Source of the DNA: Nitzschia sp. pyKryTriq1
Taxonomy: Eukaryota; Bacillariophyta; Bacillariophyceae; Bacillariales; Bacillariaceae
DNA: 64,000 bases
Direction of reading: 5' to 3'
Assembly: GCA_956465555.1 (NCBI GenBank)
Contig: OY101118.1
Span: 2,935,751 to 2,999,750 of the forward strand
Shown: positions 41,011-51,151 of the stretch, in pieces
How the letters are laid out: every line of letters starts with the position of its first letter
How positions within the stretch are numbered: the stretch's first letter is position 1
Notes under the pieces: model-generated
Database searches by the model: none
Seen by the model: only the letters and a program-made list of their open reading frames with translations
What the model was told of the DNA's origin: nothing
Translations under genes and position numbers: made by a program

Positions 41011-42883
41011 ATGAATAAGATCCAACCGAGGGGCGATAGCGAAGATCGCATGGAGCTGGATGAAGCCTTATACACTACTGCGAGCAGTACTGTTTCGGTG
41101 TCCGGCGGCAACGCCTCCCGAAGGAGCTTGTTTTCATCCGGCGGTCAAATCACGAACAACAGGGCAGCTGTCGAGACCATCAAGGAACGAATGATGGGGA
41201 ACGGTGGTAGCGGAAGCAGTAACGAAACTGAGTTATCAATATTCTCAAAAGACATGAACAGTTTTACCAGTGAAGAACGTGAAAAAATATTACATGAGCT
41301 TCACGGAGTCGCGGACGCTGCAGAAGTGAACGAAACACCCGAGCTTGTGACCCGATCACTCGCAGAGTTAGCATCACTGTGGGAAGACGAACTGGGCACT
41401 CCCACCAATACGTTATTGCGACTCGCGGAGACCCAGTATCCAAAGCGTGTCAACGATCCCAACTTTCGTCTCATGTTTTTACGTGCTGATGAATTCAACG
41501 CGCAACAAGCAATGACAAGGATACTCCTTCATTTGGAACAACAGCAATTCCTTTTTGGAGATTCCAAAGTAGGCAAGAGAATAACGCTTCAAGACATGAA
41601 AGAGATCCCTGAAACCTGGGAGGCACTTCAGGATGGCTATGCCCAAATTCTTCTGGAGAGAGATCGGTCTGGGAGAGTTTTATATTTTGAATCTCTCCCA
41701 CACAAGTTTTCCAAAGGGATCGTGGGGATGAAATGCTCGGTACGTGTTATTTTCCTTTCTTGGTTCCAAGGATCTTCTTTTATTTTTAAATGTTGGGGGC
41801 GCTCAATGCTGCTTCTCTCCTCTTCACCAAACAATTCTACTGCTACTAGCACCGAGTAGGCTACTATCTCATCATGGCAGAACTCGAAAGGAGTGTAGCT
41901 GCTCAGCAGAGGGGTGTGGTGGCGATCCTTTCTTATCTGGGCAAGGTTCCGATTGAAATTTTGGTCTCACGCCTACTCAAAACGGCAGCGCTGGTAAAGT
42001 GTCTGCCGATGAAGATATGTGGCGCTCATTCCTGTATCGATCCGTCCTCCAATCAGAAGGTATTGGAACAGTTTTTACGATTCCGCAATTTGTGGCAATC
42101 CAAAACCGTACGAGCTCACAGTCGAACACACCTAGGAACTTGGATAGAATGCTCCTACGCGTTAATGACATTCGGTATCCCACAAGCCCGCCTACCGTTG
42201 GACTCTCATGGCGAGGAGCTGCAGCGTGATGATCACATGGAATGGTTGCGTCGGCAGGAACGTTTGGATGGCCATGGCGACGGAGCAGCAGAGCAAAGGA
42301 GCGTGCATGATTCTTCCAACAGTTGTGCTTCTGCTTCTTCTGCTACTACGAGTATGAATACTTTTGGACGTCAATTCCTTTTCTTTCAAAAACAAAGGAC
42401 GACGATGGTCATTGAAAAACCAGCCCCGAATGACGTGTTATTTGGCCGTGGCCGAAATATTCAAGAGCACCCAGGAAACGTGGCCTTCATTGCGTTCATA
42501 GACTCTTTGTTGCCAGAGTATGATCGATTGTCCGACAGGAAGGGCAAGACGGATTTTTCTCAAAAGGTCGTGACGCGATTCCAACAAGAGACGGGTGGCC
42601 GATTTTTGAAACCTCTCTCGTTGGACCCGGAACAATGGGAAGAAGCCGACCCCAGCGCCGCACGGTCCAAAGTGAGTTTTGGCTTTCGATCCCGACGTTT
42701 TCGTCTCGAGCGTGCTGGTAGTCGAACAAAAAAAGGAACATCATCATCATCAGCAGCAGCAACAGCAACAAACAAGTCATCATCGACTACTACTGCTACG
42801 TCGTCGTCGTCGTCGTCGTCGTCCCGCCTTTTCACTAATTTGTGTCTTACCGCCCCTGGTGCAACCAGTACGGCTAGTGGCAG

Positions 42884-42914
<31 letters not shown>

Positions 42915-43025
42915 TCTGCTAGTTTGACGATGACGACAATAGGCACCAGCCACGAGCACCACCACCATGATGATGATGATGAAGGAGGCCTTTCGAACAA
43001 GGAGGTGCAATGGACCAACTTGTAG
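41011..43025 (+). CDS. DUF6824-domain protein with an N-terminal ELHGV-type domain (paralog A)
   Basis: Exons 41011-41739 and 41850-43025 with a 110-bp intron in phase 0, giving 634 residues. The N-terminal part shares its order of motifs with the inverted paralog at 45.5-47.4 kb: ILHELHGVADAAEVNETPEL, FRLMFLRADEFNAQQAMTRI, LFGDSKVGKRITLQDMKEIP and LLERDRSGRVLYF. It then continues as HRVGYYLIMAELERSVAAQQ and ECSYALMTFGIPQARLPLD. The C-terminal DUF6824 domain reads PNDVLFGRGRNIQEHPGNVA, KGKTDFSQKVVTRFQQETGG, GRFLKPL and ARSKVSFGFR. The N-terminal part faintly recalls a CRAL-TRIO/Sec14 layout, but that is only an impression. The last 110 residues are Ser/Thr/Ala and His/Asp tracts. I associate DUF6824 with diatoms; its function is unknown to me. 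Confidence 0.82.
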
Positions 43026-43098
43026 CCGGACTTATTCGTCCACCCCCCGCTACTTTTAATGGGCTACTATTTTTAATAAGAACCAAGACAGATGCACT

Positions 43099-43135
43099 CT
43101 CTACTCTACTCTACTCTACTCTACTCTACTCTACT
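43099..43135. repeat. (CTCTA)7 microsatellite
   Basis: Seven CTCTA units plus two bases, just after the stop codon of paralog A. More CTCTAC/GTAGAG words follow to about 43260 in both orientations, so the region could fold into hairpins. Confidence 0.95.
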
Positions 43136-43445
43136 GCGAAGACGAGTCCATTGATCCATGGTCTCTACTCGTACCAGGTGCTCTAGAGCTCTCTACTCTA
43201 CTAGAGAGAGTGGTAGAGTAGTGGTAAGATCAGGGGTAAGGGTAAGATAGTACGGTAGAGAGGTCGAGCGAGTCAGTCAGTTGAAGTCCGTTACAGTCAT
43301 ATTAATCGGTTATTTCTACATGTACGATGTACGTACAGAAGTTTAGTTTTGGCGCGTTCCTGTAGACCCTCGTACAAATTGTACGCCGATTCGAAATCCC
43401 GTAATGTGGACGACAACAAAAACAAGAGCTCATCGATCGCTCTCG

Positions 43446-43565
43446 TCACTTCACTTCACTTCACTTCACTTCACTTCACTTCACTTCACTTCACTTCACT
43501 TCACTTCACTTCACTTCACTTCACTTCACTTCACTTCACTTCACTTCACTTCACTTCACTTCACT
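43446..43565. repeat. (TCACT)24 microsatellite
   Basis: Twenty-four perfect TCACT units (120 bp), about 150 bp upstream of the RAD51-paralog start codon. It keeps frames open but encodes nothing credible. The rest of 43026-43716 shows no gene. Confidence 0.98.
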
Positions 43566-43716
43566 AACTTCATTCCATTTCATCGCCACTCCTATCTGTC
43601 CCTCCCATCATCCCCACCTAGTAGTTCTTCGCATCAAGTATTCATTCATTGACTATAGTCAATGTATTACTGAAAGCAAGCGAGCACGCAATACCGGTAG
43701 CAAGCAAAACAGCATT

Positions 43717-45450
43717 ATGCCCACCTTTCATTCCATCCCTCTCCATCCCACCATTCAACAACGCCTCCGCGAAGCATCCCCCGTGCCCATCGCGACGCCC
43801 CATGCCGTTTTGACTCGGACTCCAGCAGCATTGGCCGAGGCCCTCTTTCCGCATCACTATCAACATCATGGTAGTGTCACGAATACTACGCAGCAGCAGC
43901 AGCAGCTACAGCAACAACTACAACTACAAGCTCCGGCGATTGAGGGATTGCGATCCCAAGTAGCGTTGGCCATGATTCAACAAACCAGTGTGACGGGACG
44001 CAAACGAAATCGCATACGAATGTTGCTCTTGAAGGAGGAGCAGCACGAGCACGAGCACGAAGACGACGACACCACCAGCAACCATCAGGAGCACCACAAA
44101 AAGAAGAAGGAGCAGCAGCAGCAGCAGCAGCCGTATCTTCCTTGGAGAATTCCTGGAGGAGTCGCACTGTCGGCGAGGGAGCAACTTCGACTACTACGCG
44201 TGCAACAGCAACAACAAGAACAAGAACAACAAAATGCTGCTGCTGCGTTGGGTCTTGTGACAGGATGTTCCGCCTTGGATCGATTGTTGGAATTTCCTGC
44301 CGAGTGGTGGAAGCAACAACAAAAACCAGCGATGAAGAATGCTATTACCGGCAGCACTACAAGTGCGACCAGTGCCAGTGCAATTACTGGTGTTCCAAGT
44401 GGACATGTCATTTCAGTGGTGGGATCTTCGGGAAGTGGAAAAAGTCAACTGGCCTTGCAACTTGCTTTACAAGCAGCACAAGCATCGTCATCGTCATCCT
44501 CCTCCAATGACGATTCTTCTTCATCGAACAAGAAGAAAAATGTGGTGGTTCGCTACTTGGCGAGTAGTGCGGGTCAAAGCATGATGGATTTAGCACTTCG
44601 ATGTCAGTCCATGGTACTCGCCAAGAATACTGATAAAAACAGCAATACGACGACAGCAACAGCAACAACACCAGGACACCATAATAGTAAACGACGACGA
44701 CGATCATCATGGATGCCATCCTCATCCTCCTCTGGCTGTCCACAACTACTACTTCCTTCCAATCTCTACTTTCAGCCCGTCGCTAGCACTAGTGATTTGG
44801 CATTGATCTTGTCTCAAATCGAACAAGAAGAAGAAGAACAGCAAGAACAACAGCGCGAAAATACTACTGCTACTTCTACTACTACTTCTAGTACTCGAAT
44901 GATTGTGGTGGATTCTCTTGTCCAACTGGTTTCTTATTCCGATGCCGATCCCGATGCTTCCATGGAACGCATGATGCAATGGTTGAAACGATTGGCCCGT
45001 TCTTCTTATTGTTTATGGGTGGTAGTGGTCGCAGGAGGAGGAGGAGCAGCAGCAGCAGGAACACAAACAACGAATACTTCTACTTCTACTACAGGTAGCA
45101 AGAACAACATCCACAACCACAACATCATCAATATGATCCAACACTACTCGGATGTGCAACTCACACTGTCATCGTCATCGTCTCTGCCAACCACCGCCAC
45201 AACAACAACAACAACAACAACAACAAGAACTGTCCAAGCCGAATGTACCAAACACATTGGACAAGTGGTAGGGTCGGAACATGCTTCGTCTTCGTCTTCT
45301 ATCGTTCAGCTGGATCTCACGTCCCGCGGTTTGGAAGAAATAATCATGGTAACAAAGGAGAATACAAGCAAGACGTCTGATGCTACTGCTGAGGAGGGGG
45401 TGGAGGAGGAGGAGAATCGTTCTTCTATTGGTGCGACTACTGTTAGGTAG
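43717..45450 (+). CDS. RAD51 paralog (RAD51D/XRCC3-like RecA-fold ATPase)
   Basis: 577 residues, one exon. Core RecA features: TGCSALDRLLEF near residue 185, GHVISVVGSSGSGKSQLALQ with the Walker A GSSGSGKS at 236-243, VRYLASSAGQSMMDLALRCQ, a STSDLALILSQIE helix, and Walker B MIVVDSLVQL near residue 400. Unlike true RAD51/DMC1 it lacks an obvious N-terminal helix-hairpin-helix, and the Walker A ends in S. This places it among RAD51 paralogs that mediate homologous recombination; whether RAD51D, XRCC3 or XRCC2 cannot be settled here. Gln, Ser, Thr and His tracts are inserted at many loops, roughly doubling the expected size. It lies between two convergent DUF6824 paralogs. Confidence 0.78.
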   Translation: MPTFHSIPLHPTIQQRLREASPVPIATPHAVLTRTPAALAEALFPHHYQHHGSVTNTTQQQQQLQQQLQLQAPAIEGLRSQVALAMIQQTSVTGRKRNRIRMLLLKEEQHEHEHEDDDTTSNHQEHHKKKKEQQQQQQPYLPWRIPGGVALSAREQLRLLRVQQQQQEQEQQNAAAALGLVTGCSALDRLLEFPAEWWKQQQKPAMKNAITGSTTSATSASAITGVPSGHVISVVGSSGSGKSQLALQLALQAAQASSSSSSSNDDSSSSNKKKNVVVRYLASSAGQSMMDLALRCQSMVLAKNTDKNSNTTTATATTPGHHNSKRRRRSSWMPSSSSSGCPQLLLPSNLYFQPVASTSDLALILSQIEQEEEEQQEQQRENTTATSTTTSSTRMIVVDSLVQLVSYSDADPDASMERMMQWLKRLARSSYCLWVVVVAGGGGAAAAGTQTTNTSTSTTGSKNNIHNHNIINMIQHYSDVQLTLSSSSSLPTTATTTTTTTTTRTVQAECTKHIGQVVGSEHASSSSSIVQLDLTSRGLEEIIMVTKENTSKTSDATAEEGVEEEENRSSIGATTVR

Positions 45451-45490
45451 TACCAAGAACTATTAGACTAATACTCGTCCTCCTACCGTA

Positions 45491-47430
45491 CTATAGTGTG
45501 CTGTACAACACCGAAAGTGGATCATCATCGGGAAAACCGGCCTCGGAAAGATCCAAAACGGAAAAGTGGTTGTTTCGATCGGGTGCCGACGCTGCCGCCG
45601 TACTTGTTGCAGTCGCTGCTTCCGGCTCTTTGGGGGATGATATCTTGCGCCCACGATGTCCCGAGGCTTGCCCTCGGGCGGCAAAATTGCGAAAGGCGTT
45701 CGTGATTTTGGAGCGAGCAGTCTCAGAATCCACTTCTTGCCATTCATTCATGGTACTAGCAGTAGCACCCAACGCCGCCGCCACCGACAATGACGACGAC
45801 GAAGCATCCACTTGCTTGAGGAAACGGCCACCTCGTTTCTGAATTTGACGATAAATAGAATGGACAACCACGGACTTTTGATATTTGGGCGATTCTTCGA
45901 AGTGACGAAAGTTGACCTCGATAATTTTGCGGAACCATAGATTCCCGGGGCTCAGTTCAATGGCAGATCCTCTGCCCAATAAAATGTCACGCTCCGTTGG
46001 ATTCCAAACAACAATCCTACCGCCGGCAGAGACAGAAGCAACATTACTACTACCCCGCTCATGACTGTTGGTGATTCTGGAAGAAGGTTCTTCTTGTTCC
46101 ATGGACAAGGGTAAAGAGGATGAGGACTGGTGTTGCCGCTCCCGCTCCTCCTGCTGATTTTCAATCCTCTGTTGGGAATCGATCCAATATCCTTGAGCAT
46201 CTATTTGCACAACCCCTTCATCATCGATAGGTAAAATCTTTCGCGCAATTCCAAAGGACATGAGCGCATACATGACCTCTTGGGGGGTGCCTGGTATAAA
46301 GAGAAAAGTTAAAAGACATGGAAGGCACAGCAGCAGGAGCAAGTGAGCATCGGCATGTCCTTTCTTCGTCCGTAAATAGTGGCTTAAGAAAGCAACAATA
46401 CCATATTAGTTCCTTACCACCATGGGCTTTGACACGAACCCGTTTCGCACGGCTTTGAAATAGCAGTGCAAAAGAGACATATTTTGACATGATGGGGTCG
46501 CTCAGACAGACATGCGCGACCGAGGTATGAATGGGAAGAGCACTCTTCATCTGGGATACTGAGGCTGCATTACGTCGACCTTCTTGATGACTTTGATTCA
46601 TTGACCCCATCATCCACCACACGCCAACGATCCCTTTCTTTTGTGTCATTTCATCTTGGGCTGCCAGATTCAATATATACCACATGAGACGATGCTGCAT
46701 GATCGTGATGCATTGGGTGTTTGTGAGAAGGGCCGAATATACAGGTAACTACTATTACTAGCCATCAGCCAAAGGAGACAAGACTTACCCGTTGCAACAA
46801 AGACCATCCTCGCTCCAAAAACTCTTTGCTAGCAAAGAAAATCAATCTCCCTGCCTGGTCTCTATGAGGCAGCATGCGGAAATCTCCACGCCGCAAAATT
46901 GCAAGGGCGTCATCGTCACTGTCTCCGTTCTTCAAATCGCTCAACTGAATCTCTCTCCCGAGCAAATCTCCTCCAAAGAGTTTCCGTTTCCAGTCGAAAT
47001 AATGCACCATTCGCTCCGCGGCCTTTTTGGCATCAAATCGTTCTGCTCGTAGCATCCTTAGCCGAAACTTCCTACTGGAAACATAGTCGGGAAATCTGGA
47101 ACATGCCAGATGAAACGCTGCAGTAATGTGCTGAGAGGACGTCGGCGAGGATGAAAGTATGCTTGTCTGGTGCTGCTCAGCAGCGATTCTTCTCAAGGCC
47201 TCGTCCAAGGCCGATAGATGCTCTTCTACAAATCTGGGCGTTTCTGCAATGGCGTCGCAGACCCCATGCACGTCATGCATCGCCTCGGTACGTTCTTTCA
47301 CAGAAAGTTTTCCAAAGCTCTCGGAAACGCGGCGCTCCACCTCATCATCGCTCAGATCTTTGTCCCTCGAAAAGAGTGCTCGATCGATATTCGCTGCGAG
47401 TACTGCGTCGTTGGTAGTTTCCTCCTTCAT
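45491..47430 (-). CDS. DUF6824-domain protein with an N-terminal VHGV-type domain (paralog B)
   Basis: Three exons, 47430-46789, 46694-46418 and 46290-45491, with introns of 94 and 127 bp, giving 572 residues. The architecture equals paralog A: AMHDVHGVCDAIAETPRFVE, FRLRMLRAERFDAKKAAERM, LFGGDLLGREIQLSDL and HRDQAGRLIFFASKEFLERG. Exon 2 gives HRLMWYILNLAAQDEMTQKK and exon 3 GTPQEVMYALMSFGIARKIL. The DUF6824 domain reads ERDILLGRGSAIELSPGNLW, RQIQKRGGRFLKQV and ARSKITNAFRNFA. Intron 1 is at the same position and phase as in paralog A, supporting common descent. Intron 2 has no counterpart in A. It converges on the RAD51 paralog with only about 40 bp between stop codons. Confidence 0.85.
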
Positions 47431-47954
47431 GGTTAATTTTTATTTTATTCCTTTGCTTCTTCGTATTACATGACGACTCGACGACTCGTCTGTTCATTCC
47501 GAAAAATAATGTGCAGTACTCCGTATGCTCGCTGCTCGCGCCCTTGTATTATTCGTAGGAAAACCGTATGATTACATCTGCTTGTGGACTGGTACTGCAG
47601 GCTGATTAATAATGCTTACCTGGTACAGTAATAACAGTACTGGTACATGCACTGTACTGTACTGTACTGTACTACTAGAGGTAGTAGGTACAGTACACAG
47701 GTACGTAATACTGTTTGGCTGTAATTTTGCACATCACCCATTGGTGACACCCCTTTGCTCCTCGTGGAAGGGCCCATCCGCGGCAGAGAACCATGGTTCT
47801 CGATCCGCGGCTCTCCCCCTTTTGCTCGTCGTTGGCCTTTGGACTAATAGAATACCGGTAGTCTACTCGCAATATCCAATAAGGTTTACCTTTTATTGAT
47901 GATGGCGCGACTTTGTGTTGTCAAATCCAGTAGAATATGATAGGTTGACGGACA
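47431..47954. other. Divergent intergenic region
   Basis: Lies between paralog B (-) and the TruA-like gene (+). GTACTGTAC-type words are dense at 47620-47710, including four successive ACTGT/TACTG steps near 47650. No gene is seen. Confidence 0.6.
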
Positions 47955-49091
47955 ATGAGAATACCCGTGGTCGCATTATCAACACTGCTGGCAGTCATCC
48001 ATAGCCAGTGCGTGCAAGCCTTTACCACTATTCGTCCCTCCATCAAACAGCAGCGGAAACAGGAGCGTGAAAAGGAGAGAATCATTCTCGTATTACCGAG
48101 GACGACCGTCGTTTCAAGTTCGGCATCATCACAAGAAACAACATCATTCTTGGCGTTACCACGCGATCCAGGCAGGTTAAGATACCGCTGTCGAGTGGCC
48201 TACGATGGAACGGAATTTCAAGGATTCCAAATCCAACACAGGAAGGAGGACAGCACGATCAAGCGAACGGTCCAAGGTGAATTGGAGCAGGCGTTGGAAC
48301 GACGTTTTGGTCGGAATATTCGAGTGGTTGGAGCAGGCCGGACCGATGCGGGGGTTCATGCTCGTGGACAGGCCGTTCATTTTGATTTGACATGGGAAGA
48401 ACATAATGCTTCCATGTCGTCTTTGCCGACGCCAATGGTGTCGAATTCCTCCCTGGCACTAGAGACTGCCATGAATCGAATGTTGCCGATCAATATTCGG
48501 GTTTGGAATCTTGGTCCGGCTCCGCCTCCTGGTGTGGAAATAGTCAACAATCGAACGTCGACTTTTGCTTGGAATGTAATGAGAAAATGTGATTCCAAGT
48601 TGTATAGTTATCGAATATGTTTGGCCGACGCGATGGATCCGATCGACCGATATTCTCGATGGCAACTGGATAGCAATTGGGTCAAGCAAATGGGCGATGA
48701 TACCAAGGAGTTGGCGGAAATCCTTCGACGGTACCAAGGAACGAGAGATTTCGTTTGCTTTGCGGGTGCTTTGGAAGCCACGGCGCGTCGAACCGGAGTC
48801 GTCAAGAGCACGGTCCGGACAGTTCATAGGTGTGAATTGGTATGCGAGGACGCGGAACGGCAACTGTTTCGGATCGATATTTATCTCGATGGGGCGCTGT
48901 ACAAAATGGTGCGGAACTTGGTAGGGACAGCGATTGACGTATATCGAAAAGCGCTCGACATGGAAACGTTCGAGAGGCTCTTGAACGATCCATCTAAAAA
49001 TGGACTGACCCGCGAGGACAATCCATGCAAGCCAGCACCGCCCCAAGGTTTGACTCTGGAGCGTGTTTTCTATCCAGATGACGACTTCTAA
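47955..49091 (+). CDS. tRNA pseudouridine synthase, TruA family, plastid-type presequence
   Basis: 378 residues. The N-terminal hydrophobic segment (VVALSTLLAVIHSQCVQA) followed by FTTIRPSIKQQRKQ matches a signal peptide plus plastid transit peptide with Phe at the junction. Mature TruA features: YRCRVAYDGTEFQGFQIQ, TVQGELEQALERRFG, the catalytic loop GAGRTDAGVHARGQAVHF with the nucleophile at D131, MNRMLPINIRVW, the YSYRI strand, FVCFAG, and a C-terminal GALYKMVRNLVGTAIDV. TruA isomerises U38-40 in the tRNA anticodon arm. A plastid-targeted copy would service organellar tRNAs; that location is inference from the presequence. Confidence 0.93.
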   Translation: MRIPVVALSTLLAVIHSQCVQAFTTIRPSIKQQRKQEREKERIILVLPRTTVVSSSASSQETTSFLALPRDPGRLRYRCRVAYDGTEFQGFQIQHRKEDSTIKRTVQGELEQALERRFGRNIRVVGAGRTDAGVHARGQAVHFDLTWEEHNASMSSLPTPMVSNSSLALETAMNRMLPINIRVWNLGPAPPPGVEIVNNRTSTFAWNVMRKCDSKLYSYRICLADAMDPIDRYSRWQLDSNWVKQMGDDTKELAEILRRYQGTRDFVCFAGALEATARRTGVVKSTVRTVHRCELVCEDAERQLFRIDIYLDGALYKMVRNLVGTAIDVYRKALDMETFERLLNDPSKNGLTREDNPCKPAPPQGLTLERVFYPDDDF

Positions 49092-49396
49092 AATAATTAT
49101 ATCTTGTGCATTATTTGGACTTATTTAGAATTTCGTAAATATTATGTTTTACGAGTAGTAGCGTTTACCTTGGCAGCATTATCCAATCTGCCTGGTCCTC
49201 AGCTGGCAAATTTTAAATATCCAAGCAGTGGACCTATGCAGAAGATTCGTGGTTCACGGTTGGATCACTGTGTTGAATCGACGGGATGTGGGATTCATCG
49301 CCAAATGGATAGCTGGTTTACTTTCTTACTCACTCACTCTGCCGAATGTATCATCATTCCGAAAGTTGCATTATTTTCGAATTAATACTGATGGCT
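49092..49396. other. Short convergent intergenic region
   Basis: Holds the 3' ends of the TruA-like gene (+) and the next gene (-). Nothing else is seen. Confidence 0.5.
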
Positions 49397-50347
49397 CTAT
49401 GGACTGGTCGCCGTTTCTGCCTTGACCGTGGAACTTGCTGCGGTCGACAATGCATCATTCGTAGTTGGTGAAGGTTCGACTATTATGGGGGTTGACTTGG
49501 CGGCTCCTGGACCGACCCCATTTTGAATCGCAGAATTGAACGCTTCTTTGATTTGTTCGGATGAAGAGGTCTTCACTACTGTAGTCGTCGTCACCGCCGC
49601 ATGATGATGACCCGCCGCACTCGAGGTCGTTGTGGCTTGTTCCAAGTAGGGATTCATGGCCTCCTTGGCTTGGTCGACAAATGGTAGAACAGCCTCTCCC
49701 GATGCCTGGCTCGCCCGTTGGAGAGATTCAAAAAAGGCCACGAATCCTTCTTTCAATGGGGGGAGAGCTGCTCCACAGGCCGCTTGCAGAGCCTTGCCCA
49801 TAATCGGTAGCAACACTAATATCACTTGATACATCAAAGTAAGAAAAGCCACAATACTGTCCGCCGTGGAACGAAATGCGCCCGCCACAACATTGACAAA
49901 GGGATTATTGCTCGTGCTGTCCGACAGTACGAGTACTTGAGAGGACGCTGATTCCAGCACTCCTTGTAGTGACTCGGCAAGTGCTGCATTTTTTGTATTG
50001 TCCACCACCAACAAAACACCCAGTATTAAAAGAGTCGAGATGGGAAGTTTTTCCAAAAGCGAGGATGACGATTTTGTTTCGTCCTCGTCGTCAATCTGTC
50101 CAAAGTACAACGCTCCCTCCTTCTTCTTATCGGTAATGTGATGGCCTCGTCCACTCCTGCTGCTGCTGCTGTTGTTGTTGCTCATGAGATTCAGTGCCAG
50201 TGATGAAGGATATGTTTGCTGGTGATGTTGTCGGAGTGGCGATGGAGGTGCAAATGACTCCACCACTACAGTAAGGCCAGTTATCACCATGGCGACGACA
50301 ACGACAACTGCCGACCGAGAGAAGAAGAATCGCTCCAACGACATCAT
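49397..50347 (-). CDS. Plastid-type presequence protein of unknown function
   Basis: 316 residues. Residues 12-30 are strongly hydrophobic (SAVVVVVAMVITGLTVVVES) and followed by FAPPSPLRQ, a near-textbook ASAFAP junction, then a Ser/Arg-rich transit-like stretch. The mature part has two hydrophobic segments: LPISTLLILGVLLVVDN near residue 100, and IVAFLTLMYQVILVLLPIMG near 163. Between and after them come amphipathic Ala-rich helices (FFESLQRASQASGEAVLPFV). The tail is Thr/Ser/Ala-rich and probably disordered. No known domain was recognised. A thylakoid or envelope membrane location is inference. Confidence 0.7.
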   Translation of the reverse strand: MMSLERFFFSRSAVVVVVAMVITGLTVVVESFAPPSPLRQHHQQTYPSSLALNLMSNNNSSSSRSGRGHHITDKKKEGALYFGQIDDEDETKSSSSLLEKLPISTLLILGVLLVVDNTKNAALAESLQGVLESASSQVLVLSDSTSNNPFVNVVAGAFRSTADSIVAFLTLMYQVILVLLPIMGKALQAACGAALPPLKEGFVAFFESLQRASQASGEAVLPFVDQAKEAMNPYLEQATTTSSAAGHHHAAVTTTTVVKTSSSEQIKEAFNSAIQNGVGPGAAKSTPIIVEPSPTTNDALSTAASSTVKAETATSP

Positions 50348-50454
50348 TCTGATGATGAAATAATATTATATCGTCGATCTAGCTGTGAGCTCCTCCCTCC
50401 AGACTCAACCGTACAGCTTGCACAATACGAGTAGTAGGTCGAGAGTCTTCCTGT

Positions 50455-50516
50455 CTTTACTTTACTTAACTTTACTTTACTTTACTTTACTTTACTTTAC
50501 TTTACTGCATGCATAT
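50455..50516. repeat. (TTTAC)n microsatellite
   Basis: About twelve TTTAC units, one altered to TTAAC, roughly 110 bp upstream of the minus-strand gene's ATG. Confidence 0.95.
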
Positions 50517-51151
50517 TATGTGCAACGACGACAACAACAAAGGATGCGCCGACTAAAAGACAAAAGATCGAAAAAAACGAGGAAAATGAAGCCAATCCGC
50601 TCTCGTAGATAAGCTCGGCTGACGTGGTGTTACGTGTACCGTACTGTACGTCCAAAAGATACTAAAATCTACAGCACGAAGGAATAGAATGAATGCATTC
50701 GGCACGCCGGCCCGGTGGGTAAGGCGCCAGCCAGCTCATCCAAATCCGGGATCCAAACAAACTACCGCGCGCGCCGACAACCGACGACTGACTGGACTGC
50801 ACCTCACTGGAGAAGTCGCAGAAGTCGTGCGTTTCAATCGTGCATTTTTGTTCGTGAATGAATGCCGCATCTGTCCGCCGGCCGTAGGAGGTGGTTATTA
50901 CTGTCGGTGGGACAGCCGATAGCATTCGAAGATCGAAGAGGTGCAAAATAAGGTGCATCGTGCATCATCCGGACGACCATGAGACCAAATATGAACTCTC
51001 TTATTCTTCCCAAACTGTAGGGTCCCTACTCCTGCCACCGGTAGGACTACTTCAATTGACATTATTTGGCTCTGTTTGCAGTAGCTTGATATCTCGTCCA
51101 TTCAGGTACACTACTGACTCTCTTTGAAACAATCAATCAGAGAAATAAAAT
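50517..51151. other. Divergent intergenic region
   Basis: No supported gene. Short overlapping frames at 50662-50958 have no recognisable features. GC-rich GCGCGCGCC lies near 50765, and a CACCGGTAGG word near 51038. Confidence 0.55.

Noticed and set aside
43349-43652. ORFs with FTSLHFTSLH repeats, or a CRISPR-like array
   Set aside because: They arise from a perfect pentanucleotide repeat with no spacers; it is a microsatellite.
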